Shown here piece after piece: positions 8,680-16,052 of a stretch of DNA of 64,000 bases (position 1 is its first letter; every line of letters starts with the position of its first letter). Location of the stretch: NCBI RefSeq assembly GCF_013044135.1, contig NZ_JABEPP010000003.1, positions 496,001-560,000 of the forward strand. Direction: 5' to 3'. The notes beneath the pieces were generated by a model that did no database searches, had not been told where the DNA came from, and saw only the letters and a program-made list of their open reading frames with translations. Both the position numbers and the translations under genes were made by a program. Source of the DNA: Enterovirga aerilata (lineage in GTDB: Bacteria > Pseudomonadota > Alphaproteobacteria > Rhizobiales > Beijerinckiaceae).

Positions 8680-9717
8680 ATGGCTTCGCGTCACGGCTCG
8701 GAACTGGCGCATCGTCTCGGCCGCGAGGCCGAGGCGGTCTGCCGCGAATACCTGTCCTCCGGTCGGAGGGCAGGCAATTACTGGCAGGTCGGGGACGCGC
8801 AGAACAGCCCCGGCCGCTCCCTCTATGTCCGGCTCAGGGACACCCCCAAAGGTCCGGCCGGGAAATGGACCGACGCCGCCACCGGCGACCATGGCGATCT
8901 GCTCGACATCATCCGCGAGGCGCTTGGCCTCGTCGATTTCAAGGATGTGGCCGAGGAAGCGCGCCGTTTCCTCAGTCTCCCGCATCCCGCGCCGGAACAG
9001 ACAGGGACACCGACCGGCAGGACATTGGGCATTGTCGTCGGTTCGCCCGAAGCGTCGCGGCGGCTGTTCGCCATGTCGCAGCCGATCCCCGGCACGCTCG
9101 CGGCGACCTACCTCAGCGTGCGGGCAATCACGTCGCTCATCGGCGCCACCGCGCTACGCTACCATCCCCGGTGCTATTACCGGCCCGACGAGCGTTCGCC
9201 CACGGAGATCTGGCCGGCGATGATCGCGTCCGTCACCGACCTTGACGGGCGACAGACCGGCGCGCACCGCACCTGGCTCGCCCCGGACGGCTCGGGCAAG
9301 GCGCCTGTCGAAACGCCGAGGCGGGCGATGGGCGACCTTCTCGGACACGGCGTCCGCTTTGGCGTTGCCGGCGATGTGCTGGTCGCCGGAGAGGGCATCG
9401 AGACCGTGCTGTCGCCCCGTCAGGTTCTGCCGCACATGCCGATGCTGGCGGCGCTCTCGGCCGCACACCTCGCCGCCATCCTGTTCCCGGCGACGCTGCG
9501 CAGGCTCTATGTCCTTCGCGATCGTGATCCGGCTGGGGACGGCGCGAGAGACAGCCTGATCGCCCGAGCTGCGAGCGTCGGGATCGAAGCGGTTGCGATG
9601 TCGCCAGCGCGCGAGGACTTCAACGAGGATCTGCGCTGGCGCGGCGTCGATGCCCTCCGGGCGGCCCTGAAGGATCAGCTTCATCCCGTGGACGTCAGCC
9701 GGTTCATGGAGGGGTGA
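8680..9717 (+). CDS. Toprim domain protein (DUF7146-like, primase-related)
   Basis: The ATG follows the stop of the helicase gene with no gap, preceded by GGGAGG. The N-terminal part (residues 1-110) looks like a primase-associated region with a KWTDAATGDHGDLLDII segment. The C-terminal part is a Toprim domain with the catalytic Glu in AGEGIETVL (about residue 235) and the acidic pair in VLRDRDPAGDGA (about residue 285). Toprim domains make or break phosphodiester bonds in primases and topoisomerases. Next to a helicase and ssb, a priming role on single-stranded transfer DNA is a reasonable inference. Confidence 0.88.
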   Translation: MASRHGSELAHRLGREAEAVCREYLSSGRRAGNYWQVGDAQNSPGRSLYVRLRDTPKGPAGKWTDAATGDHGDLLDIIREALGLVDFKDVAEEARRFLSLPHPAPEQTGTPTGRTLGIVVGSPEASRRLFAMSQPIPGTLAATYLSVRAITSLIGATALRYHPRCYYRPDERSPTEIWPAMIASVTDLDGRQTGAHRTWLAPDGSGKAPVETPRRAMGDLLGHGVRFGVAGDVLVAGEGIETVLSPRQVLPHMPMLAALSAAHLAAILFPATLRRLYVLRDRDPAGDGARDSLIARAASVGIEAVAMSPAREDFNEDLRWRGVDALRAALKDQLHPVDVSRFMEG

Positions 9718-10048
9718 GAGGATCGGCGGGGGATGGGGCAAAGCTCTGAATGGCTCCGCCTGCCGTCTCCACTCATCATCGGGAACACCCTTCCCGCGTC
9801 GGAGAGGGCGCCCACGGCCTTCTGAGAGGGCGATCGGCTCACAAACGGGCCAGCCGGGCAATGGCGCTGCGCTTTCGGCTATTTTCCGCCGGCGGGGCAA
9901 GCCCCGCCTTTGCATCGCGAAGCAAAATAGCCGGCTTGGCCATCAAGGCCCTCGCGGGAGCACGAGGGCTGCCAGGCCGTCCCGCCTGTGAGCTTCGACG
10001 CCTGCGAAGGCCGCGATGGGCGCGGTCTCCAGACGAAGGATGCTCCCG
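9718..10048. other. Intergenic region with large nested hairpin
   Basis: No convincing gene is seen. The stretch holds a nested inverted repeat (9876-9933) and the leader of the following DUF2493 gene. Confidence 0.4.
9876..9933. repeat. Nested inverted repeat
   Basis: Outer arms CGGCTATTTT (9876-9885) and AAAATAGCCG (9924-9933) enclose an inner perfect hairpin GGCGGGGC-AA-GCCCCGCC (9891-9908). It is too elaborate and too T-poor for a simple terminator. It could be a structured leader, a protein-binding site or a transfer-related hairpin. Confidence 0.5.
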
Positions 10049-10984
10049 ATGATGAACGAAGACGATGACGCAGGCTTCGAGCCGTTCCACACCTCATCCC
10101 CCACCGATCACGTCCTCACCGAACTCCAGCTCTATGGCTACCGCCCCTTCCAGGACGAACCCGATCCGCGTCCGCTGCCGGAGGGCAACACCGTCGCCGC
10201 AGCCGTCGCAGACATCTTCGACGCCCTCGTCTCGACGCTCGGCGACACCCGCCTCGAACCCGATCTCGACGATCTCCTCTGGTCGACGGTCAATCTCTTC
10301 CATCGCGCCGCCGACCGGGTCGAACGCGAACTCGACGACAACGAGCAGGGGCAGCGCCGCCTTCAGCGGGAACAGGATGGCAGCGAGGTCAAGAGCGTCG
10401 AACTCGAACGCCTCACGGCGGAGGGACAGACCCTGGTCGAACGGCGCAACAGCATGGAACTCTTCCGCGATCTCTCGGCGGACGCCTTCGAGCACCACAC
10501 CGGCACGCCCTGGCGGCCGCGCAGCGGTTCGATGGTCAACCATCGCAACCTCACCTCGGCAATGATCGACAGCCGCGATTTCCTTGCCGCTAAGCGCCGG
10601 GCCGAGACCGAGGTGCTGCTGCCCGCCGGTCCCAGGGTCGCCGTGACGGGCGGTGCGGACTTCAACGATCACAACCTGATCTGGACGAAGCTCGATCAGG
10701 TCCATGCCAAGCACGCGGACATGGTGCTCCTGCACGGCGGCTCGCCGAAGGGCGCCGAACTGATCGCCTCCCGCTGGGCAGACAGTCGCAAGGTGCCGCA
10801 GGTCGCCTTCAAGCCCGACTGGACGAAGCACGCCAAGGCCGCGCCCTTCAAGCGCAACGACGCCATGCTCGATGTCCTGCCGGTCGGCGTCCTGGTCTTC
10901 CCCGGCACCGGCATTCAGGAGAACCTTGCGGACAAGGCGCGCAAGCTCGGCATTCCGGTCATGAAGTTCGACGGCGGCGCGTAA
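10049..10984 (+). CDS. DUF2493 (SLOG-like) domain protein
   Basis: About 310 residues. The start at 10049 or 10052 is chosen for the ribosome site GAAGGA; a start at 10016 has none. The N-terminal 190 residues are helical and acidic. The C-terminal 120 residues carry the DUF2493 pattern RVAVTGGADFNDHNLIW, LLHGGSPKGAE and VLVFPGTGIQENLADKA, which forms a Rossmann-like SLOG fold thought to bind nucleotides or related ligands. Genes of this type regularly accompany ssb and Toprim genes in alphaproteobacterial ICEs. The substrate is unknown. Confidence 0.85.
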   Translation: MMNEDDDAGFEPFHTSSPTDHVLTELQLYGYRPFQDEPDPRPLPEGNTVAAAVADIFDALVSTLGDTRLEPDLDDLLWSTVNLFHRAADRVERELDDNEQGQRRLQREQDGSEVKSVELERLTAEGQTLVERRNSMELFRDLSADAFEHHTGTPWRPRSGSMVNHRNLTSAMIDSRDFLAAKRRAETEVLLPAGPRVAVTGGADFNDHNLIWTKLDQVHAKHADMVLLHGGSPKGAELIASRWADSRKVPQVAFKPDWTKHAKAAPFKRNDAMLDVLPVGVLVFPGTGIQENLADKARKLGIPVMKFDGGA

Positions 10985-11148
10985 AGCGCCGCCGCTCGGC
11001 GGCCTGCCAGCCGCCTCTACTTGACTGAACACGAGGTTGATGGCTTTCTTGAAGAATATTTGCAGCAACGGCGAACTGGCATAGTCGCAGGCGGAGCGTA
11101 TTATCCGGCAGCCTGTCGTGATCCTCAATCGTTCATGCGGAGGCTGCC

Positions 11149-11565
11149 GTGACCCTCATTCTGCTTGCCATCTCCCTGACGATCGCGCTTTGCGTCATCG
11201 CCTACAACTTTGCCATCTACGCCTTGCCGTTCATGGTCGGGCTGACGGCCTTTCAATATGTCTATGGAATGGACGCCGGCTTCCTGCTGTCGGCGCTCGC
11301 CGCCCTCGGAGCGGCGCTGCTTTCCGTGGCGCTGGTCATCGCCGTCGTAGGCTTTGCCAAGAACCCGGCCTTGCGGCTCATCGCCCTCGCCGTATTCGCT
11401 GTGCCGGCGATGATCGCCGGTTATGCGCTCGTGCATGGCGTCACGAAGAATTTCGTCGACTCGACGATCATGCTGAACCTGCTCGGCGGCGCGGGCGGTC
11501 TCTTCATCGGCATAGCGGCGATGCTCAATCTCAATGCACTCGGCACAGGCGTCCTGTCTCGCTGA
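11149..11565 (+). CDS. Polytopic inner-membrane protein, unknown (138 aa)
   Basis: Starts at GTG 11149 after a GGAGG ribosome site. Hydropathy shows about four membrane helices (residues about 2-22, 28-55, 60-85 and 105-130), with FAIYALPFMVGLTAFQYVYG in the first loop region. The protein lacks cysteines and signalling domains. It lies between the DUF2493 gene and the long non-coding stretch before ssb. It could belong to the mating apparatus or to surface exclusion, but no evidence decides. Confidence 0.7.
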   Translation: MTLILLAISLTIALCVIAYNFAIYALPFMVGLTAFQYVYGMDAGFLLSALAALGAALLSVALVIAVVGFAKNPALRLIALAVFAVPAMIAGYALVHGVTKNFVDSTIMLNLLGGAGGLFIGIAAMLNLNALGTGVLSR

Positions 11566-12269
11566 TGCGGCGATTGCGATCCGCCGCTCGTCACAAAAAT
11601 CTGTGCCGGCTTGCACCGCCGGGCTCCTGGCATCCTGCTCAGAGGAATGGTCTGCCGGCGCTGTATCGGCCAGGGTCTTCGCTATGCTTGGTCCGGATGT
11701 GGAAGTCGGTCATTGGCCGGTGCTCTCTGCTGTAGCAAGGCCTCCACGCTCAGCCTCGTTTCCCTCGGTGTCGTGGCGTCCGTGAAAACCTTCCTGCTCT
11801 GCGGCCCTGCAATTCCCTAGATCGCACCTTCAGCCACCGCGGGCGGGAACGGCGCCATGCGCCCCGGAGCGCGATAGTCATTTCTTCCTGGTCTCGGCTC
11901 GCCTTCCGGCTGGTGGCGTGCTGTGGCTGCTGACGGCGATCCCGGCGGCGCACACCCTGCTGAAGCGGGTTTCATATCGGGGCTGTAGCGCCCTCGTTGC
12001 CGGGAAGGACGAACGGTTCTGCTGTGCGTCCCCGGTGTGAGCTTTCCGAGGCGCCAATCCCTCCGACTGACTGATCCCCTAAGTCCGTTCGGTTTCCGAC
12101 CGCAACCCCCGCGGCTCCGGACCGTGTTGCCGCGCAAGCGCGGCTGCCCGCTCCACTCCGGGCCTTAAGGGCGAGGTGCCGCCAAGGCGGCACTTGCTGG
12201 CGTCTCCCGACGGCCTTGGCCGGGTCTCGTCGGAGGGATGGTCCCTTCGAGAAGCAACGGAGACTTACA
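11566..12269. other. 700-bp stretch without recognised gene, structured ssb leader
   Basis: Several overlapping open frames occur on both strands but none has a ribosome site, codon bias or recognisable product. The last part contains hairpins at 12176-12193 (GTGCCGCC-AA-GGCGGCAC) and 12231-12249 (8-bp stem, TGG loop), which probably form a structured leader of ssb. The rest may be decayed coding sequence. Confidence 0.4.
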
Positions 12270-12671
12270 ATGCAGAACATCGTCATTCTTGCCGGCAACA
12301 TCGGCCAGGACCCCGAAACCCGCAACACCCAGAGCGGCACCTCGATCACCCACTTCACGCTGGCCACCTCGCGCCCCCGCTACTCGGAAGGCAAGGTTGT
12401 CCGAGACAAGGACGGCTACCGCGTCCAGGACACCGAGTGGCACCGGATCACCGCCTTCAACGGCCTCGGCAAGACGATCCAGCAGCATTGCGAGAAGGGC
12501 ATGAAGGTTCTGGTTCGCGGCCGCATCCACTACACCAAGTGGACCGATCAGCAGGGCGTTGAGCGCTACGGCTGCGAGATCATCGCCGAGACGGTGGACT
12601 TCCTCAGCCGGGCAAAGCAGACCCAGAACGACGACGGCAAGTTCATCGACGACGATGACATCCCGTTCTGA
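12270..12671 (+). CDS. ssb: Single-stranded DNA-binding protein
   Basis: The 133-residue OB-fold protein begins MQNIVILAGNIGQDPETR and has the canonical WHRITAFN segment and an acidic tail ending DDDDIPF, the motif that binds partner proteins in SSBs. It is shorter than chromosomal alphaproteobacterial SSBs (about 160-180 aa) because the linker is brief, as in plasmid copies. It probably coats the transferred strand after entry and works with the Toprim and helicase proteins upstream. A structured leader precedes it and a terminator-like hairpin follows. Confidence 0.95.
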   Translation: MQNIVILAGNIGQDPETRNTQSGTSITHFTLATSRPRYSEGKVVRDKDGYRVQDTEWHRITAFNGLGKTIQQHCEKGMKVLVRGRIHYTKWTDQQGVERYGCEIIAETVDFLSRAKQTQNDDGKFIDDDDIPF

Positions 12672-12686
12672 GCGGGATACCGGGAG

Positions 12687-12714
12687 CCCGGCGGCGTAAG
12701 TCGCCGGGATTTCC
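12687..12714 (+). terminator. Probable terminator after ssb
   Basis: A hairpin with arms CCCGGCGGC and GTCGCCGGG around a GTAA loop, followed by a T-rich tract (ATTTCCTAATT). It lies 15 nt downstream of the ssb stop codon. Confidence 0.6.
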
Positions 12715-12944
12715 TAATTGTCTGGCGTTCCTGGCATGAGTAGTCGTCTCCCGGCAGCACGATAAGCTTCGAACAATCTTTCCTGCCCGCCTTGGCTTGC
12801 GGAGAGAGAACCCAGCACCGCCCGAATCGCCCCCGCCACTGACCCGACGTCAAATCTTTAGGAACACCGATTCTGGGTCGCTTTCCACTCCAACTCCGTC
12901 TATAATAGCCGTAGTTCTGGCGTGACGTTGACGCACGGTGGGAG

Positions 12945-12962
12945 GTGATCATGCATGATCAC
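12945..12962. promoter_or_regulatory. 18-bp palindromic operator over start codon of XRE gene
   Basis: Perfect palindrome GTGATCATGCATGATCAC. It overlaps the ribosome site (GGAGG immediately before) and the ATG at 12955. A TATAAT-like box (TATAATAG near 12901) lies about 45 bp upstream. XRE regulators bind such palindromes as dimers, so the simplest reading is autorepression at the level of transcription or translation. Confidence 0.6.
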
Positions 12963-13215
12963 TTCCCGACAAACACGGGCCGCGCGCGCATTACTGGGTT
13001 GGACACAGGAGATGCTCGCTGACAAGGCCAAGGTTTCGCTGACGGCGCTCAAGCGCATGGAGTCGGCCGCTGAACTGCGTGTGTATGAAAGCACCAGCGA
13101 CCAGGTCCGCAGAGCGCTTGAGGCCGAAGGAATCGCCTTCATCAGATCGGGCCGCAACGAAGGGGTTATGCTTGTCGATGTGCACGAAGCAGCCGAACGC
13201 AGCAGAGTCCGGTAA
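12955..13215 (+). CDS. XRE-family regulator (QseC-like)
   Basis: This 86-residue protein is a single helix-turn-helix domain (ARALLGWTQEMLADKAKVSL, residues 9-28, then LKRMES) with a C-terminal extension (SDQVRRALEAEGIAFI) typical of compact alphaproteobacterial XRE regulators. It is followed by a DUF2285 gene and a DUF6499-DUF2285 gene. This resembles the ICEMlSymR7A control module, in which the small DNA-binding protein QseC sets expression of the anti-activator QseM. There qseC and qseM are divergent; here both genes point the same way. The start codon lies inside an 18-bp palindrome. The homology to QseC is inferred from context and size. Confidence 0.85.
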   Translation: MITSRQTRAARALLGWTQEMLADKAKVSLTALKRMESAAELRVYESTSDQVRRALEAEGIAFIRSGRNEGVMLVDVHEAAERSRVR

Positions 13216-13309
13216 TTCCCACCCTTCTATCGCCTCCCGCTTGTCATCGTCGCGCTGTAATGGTGCTTAAGAATAGCAACCGCCATCCCAGAGTGTCACG
13301 TGCCGACTA

Positions 13310-13573
13310 ATGACCACAATTGATTTCCTCGACGAAGCCCCTTCCATGCTGTCGCTCACCGAATATGACCGACAGCACATCAAACTCTATGCTCGTCTGC
13401 TGGACGCAGAGGCAGATGGAGCAGACTGGCGGGAAGCGGCCGAGGTTCTTTTCGGCATCTGTCCAAGGACTGAGCCGGACCGCGCTCGCCGCGTCCACGA
13501 CAGCCATCTGGCTCGCGCACACTGGATGACCGAGCATGGCTACCGGCAGCTCAGGCGCGGCCGGCCTCATTAG
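13310..13573 (+). CDS. DUF2285 protein, QseM-like anti-activator
   Basis: An 87-residue protein that is a stand-alone DUF2285 domain: LTEYDRQHIKLYARLLDAEA, then WREAAEVLFGI, then HLARAHWMTEHGYRQL. In ICEMlSymR7A a stand-alone DUF2285 protein (QseM) binds and inhibits the transfer activators TraR and FseA. The neighbouring genes here (XRE regulator, DUF6499-DUF2285 gene, excisionase-like gene) match that circuit, so a role in holding excision off is likely. This is based on family and context, not on experiment. Confidence 0.8.
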   Translation: MTTIDFLDEAPSMLSLTEYDRQHIKLYARLLDAEADGADWREAAEVLFGICPRTEPDRARRVHDSHLARAHWMTEHGYRQLRRGRPH

Positions 13574-13685
13574 ATTCCGTGTTGTCTCAAGTGCAACGCC
13601 TGTTGCGCCTTGCAGCCTTCCCAAGAAATAGAATCCCCGGAATCAATTCGCTCTGTACGCGTATTCGCTGAACGGGGAGGATTAA

Positions 13686-14457
13686 ATGACGCCCGATACA
13701 AGAGAATGGCGATCATCAACTACATACGACTATCTTGATCGGGCAGATGTAGATGCACTGGCGTGGGAGTGCCTTCGGCGCAATCTCGATTACCAGCGCG
13801 ACTACGCAAACTCCATCCGCACGGCCTCCAAACCTGGGCCTGAGACCGAAGCGATCGGCTATCGCTGGGGTCTCCGATTTCCCCGCCAGGCCCAGCCTGA
13901 ATGCACTCGAACAACCTGTTTTCTGGACGCCGGAAGCTGACACCAGCGTAGTCCATATCGGACCCGCCCCGGAAATTGAGCAGGTCAGCCCTCGCATTTT
14001 CGAGGATATTCGCTCGGAAATCAGCCGCAGTTCAGAGGAAGGACTGCATATATCGGTTCTCACCGGAAGCGGTCGCCTGCATCTTGTCGCGAGAGCGGGT
14101 CTCGAGCCGACGCAGTCCATCGCCGCCATCATTCCGATGGACGCCCACAGCCTGGATCGTGTCCAGTCTCTGATCAGACTCTGGCGAAGCCTTCACGGCC
14201 TGTCTGTTCCACAGGACAGCCGGATGACGGCGCAGCAGCGCCGTCGTCTCAAAAACATGCTACGCGCCGCTGACGGCCGTTTGCACAATGCCGACTATCG
14301 CGAGATCGCCGAAGCGATTTTCGGCGTTGAACGCGTTGCCAGCGACCCCTGGAAAACGTCCGCGCTCCGGGACGCTGTCCTCGATCTGGTCAAGGACGGC
14401 TTCGCGATGATCGACGGTGGCTATCGCAAGCTTCTTCGCCACCGCCGTCGTTCATAA
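13686..14457 (+). CDS. FseA-like activator, split by +1 frameshift
   Basis: The first frame (13686-13940, 84 codons, ribosome site GGGGAGG) encodes a DUF6499 domain: DYLDRADVDALAWECLRRN, then YRWGLRFP. The rest, ending at 14457, lies in the +1 frame: PVFWTPEADTSVVH, then a DUF2285 domain (RLKNMLRAADGRLHNADYRE to DGGYRKLL). The two halves join at TTT-CCC-C (13878-13884); skipping one base there gives a continuous 256-residue protein. In ICEMlSymR7A, msi172 and msi171 are fused by a programmed +1 ribosomal frameshift to make FseA, the activator of the excisionase gene rdfS. The same arrangement here, directly upstream of an excisionase-like gene, suggests a programmed shift and not a mutation. 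A sequencing error in the C run remains possible. Confidence 0.8.
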
Positions 14458-14478
14458 CCTGCGCTACTAGGGCAAGGT

Positions 14479-14507
14479 GTGCGAATTAGGCCCCCTCAAG
14501 TTCGCAC
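14479..14507. promoter_or_regulatory. Inverted repeat upstream of rdfS/repA operon
   Basis: Arms GTGCGAA (14479-14485) and TTCGCAC (14501-14507) are separated by 15 bp, so their centres are about two helical turns apart. The site is about 85 bp before the excisionase-like gene, in the only gap before the rdfS-repA-parA-traF transcript. This is where an FseA-type activator would be expected to bind. Confidence 0.4.
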
Positions 14508-14592
14508 TCCCCCCTCGCTATTCTTCTTCGCCACCGTGGCCTTCGTTCGCCGCTGATCGCCAGCGGCTCCCGCGAAAGCCACGGAGGCCACC

Positions 14593-14874
14593 ATGAACGC
14601 CAATCTCGCGACCCTGCCGCCGCGCTTCCTCCGCACCAAGGAAGCCGCCGAATTCCTCAGTCTCTCGGCCCGTACCCTCGAAAAGCACCGGACCTACGGC
14701 ACCGGGCCGGCCTATCGCAAGCTTGGCGGGCGCGTCGTCTATTCCGTCAATGAGCTTGAGGCATGGGCTGAACGCGGCGCCGTGACGTCCACCTCCGATC
14801 CGCGGGGCAGCGTGCTGCCCGCGAAACGCCATGAGCCCGCACCGGCATCCCATGCCGGCCGTCACGCCCGCTGA
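14593..14874 (+). CDS. Excisionase-like HTH protein (RdfS-like)
   Basis: A 93-residue protein with a winged HTH of the MerR/AlpA/Xis type: RFLRTKEAAEFLSLSARTLE (residues 11-30), then the wing YRKLGGRVVYSVNELEAWAE. Such proteins bend DNA at attachment sites and steer a tyrosine integrase towards excision. In ICEMlSymR7A the counterpart RdfS is switched on by FseA, whose likely homologue lies immediately upstream here. The ribosome site is GGAGG. The tail after residue 65 is low in complexity and probably disordered. Function is inferred from fold and position. Confidence 0.82.
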   Translation: MNANLATLPPRFLRTKEAAEFLSLSARTLEKHRTYGTGPAYRKLGGRVVYSVNELEAWAERGAVTSTSDPRGSVLPAKRHEPAPASHAGRHAR

Positions 14875-14891
14875 TCCGCGCGGTGTTTTCA

Positions 14892-16052
14892 ATGACGACG
14901 CGGCATCGCCCATCTCCGGAGCGCGGACAACTCGATCTGTTCCACGCGCTCCCTGGCGATTTCGCGCCCCGCGACGCGCAGGACCTCATGGCCTATCCGT
15001 TCTTCTCCCTCTCCAAGTCACACCGCACCGCGCCGATCGATTTCGTCGCCGGCGACGTGAGCATCCGCGTCGAGGCAGTTCCCGATCATGGCATGGCCAC
15101 AATCTGGGATGCCGACATCCTCATCTGGGCGGCGAGCCAGATCGTCGAAGCGCGCGACAAGGGTCTTCGCACTTCGCGCCTGATGGCCGCCACCCCCTAC
15201 GAGATCCTCAATTTCATCGGTCGCGGCGTATCGATGCGCGATTATCAGCGCCTCAAGGCTGCACTCGACCGGCTGCAGTCGACCACGGTCGCAACCTCGA
15301 TACGGCAAGCGGCCGAAGGCCGCCGCCACCGTTTCTCCTGGATCAATGAATGGCAGGAGCGCACCGATCGCCAGGGGCGTCCCGCCGGCATCGAGCTGAT
15401 CGTGCCGGACTGGTTCTACCGCGCCGTTCTCGACGATGCGCTCGTCCTGACCATCGACCGGGACTATTTCGGTCTCACTGGAGGCCTCGATCGCTGGCTC
15501 TACCGCATTGTGCGCAAGCATGGCGGCAAACAACGCAATGGCTGGCGCTTCGACTTCCGCCACCTGCATCAGAAATCCGGCAGTCTATCGCCATTCAAAC
15601 GCTTCGCGTTCGAGCTGCGCGACATCATTCGCCGCCAGCCATTGCCTGGCTACTCGCTGTTCCTTGAGGTCGAAGTCGGCGGCCGGTTGCTGCTTGCTTT
15701 CGAACCATCGGCGGCCTGTGGACAACCTGTGGACGGCCTCGTGCTATCAGGAACCCGACCTATCGTGCTATCGGGAACCGGAGGCTCGTGCTATCGGGAA
15801 CCGAAACAGGGTGTAAGCTCTGGAAACAAAAAACGAAATCGCGCCCTTAACTTAGAGTCTAACCAAGAATCTAACTTTGAAGAGCGCGCGCGCGATGTGG
15901 AAAACATCGCCGGAAGGCGGCCGAACCAGGCCAAAAAGCCATCACTTCAAGCGCATGTAACCGATCAGGCTCTTCGTAGCTCCGCCTGTACGGACCGCTC
16001 TTCCGGCCACGCGCATCGCACCTTCGGCGACGAGCCTGGAGGCGCGAAATGA
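14892..16052 (+). CDS. repA: Replication initiator protein RepA
   Basis: The product (386 aa from ATG 14892; a GTG at 14883 would add three residues) matches the alphaproteobacterial plasmid RepA family: SPERGQLDLFHALPGDFAPR at the N-terminus, then MAYPFFSLSKS, and WLYRIVRKHGGKQ in the winged-helix region near residues 205-217. The ribosome site is poor. The last 100 residues are low in complexity because the DNA beneath them contains three iterons, a DnaA-like box and an A/T-rich tract (15717-15890), which may be the origin itself. The gene overlaps parA by ATGA. An ICE with repA and parA can probably replicate for a while after excision; this is known for some ICEs and inferred here. Confidence 0.9.
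   Translation: MTTRHRPSPERGQLDLFHALPGDFAPRDAQDLMAYPFFSLSKSHRTAPIDFVAGDVSIRVEAVPDHGMATIWDADILIWAASQIVEARDKGLRTSRLMAATPYEILNFIGRGVSMRDYQRLKAALDRLQSTTVATSIRQAAEGRRHRFSWINEWQERTDRQGRPAGIELIVPDWFYRAVLDDALVLTIDRDYFGLTGGLDRWLYRIVRKHGGKQRNGWRFDFRHLHQKSGSLSPFKRFAFELRDIIRRQPLPGYSLFLEVEVGGRLLLAFEPSAACGQPVDGLVLSGTRPIVLSGTGGSCYREPKQGVSSGNKKRNRALNLESNQESNFEERARDVENIAGRRPNQAKKPSLQAHVTDQALRSSACTDRSSGHAHRTFGDEPGGAK
15717..15802 (+). repeat. DnaA-like box and three iterons inside repA
   Basis: TGTGGACAA at 15717-15725 is the reverse complement of TTGTCCACA, one base from the DnaA consensus TTATCCACA; a second TGTGGAC lies at 15729. Then come three direct repeats, CGTGCTATCAGGAACC (15740-15755) and CGTGCTATCGGGAACC (15764-15779 and 15787-15802), spaced 24 and 23 bp apart, close to two helical turns. 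An A/T-rich tract with a repeated TCTAAC follows (about 15803-15890). Together they look like an iteron origin embedded in the initiator gene. Confidence 0.7.

Noticed and set aside
6076..8985. Long open frame (969 codons) on the minus strand across the methylase/helicase gene
   Set aside because: Antisense shadow of a gene with clear helicase motifs; codon use and content are typical of a complement frame.
13686..13940. fseA-like gene as a plain pseudogene
   Set aside because: Both halves are conserved up to the junction, the slip site is a C run, and a known homologue uses programmed frameshifting.
15740..15802. Protein-level repeats in the C-terminal part of RepA
   Set aside because: The repeats are read in different frames, so they are DNA repeats (iterons), not a repeated peptide.
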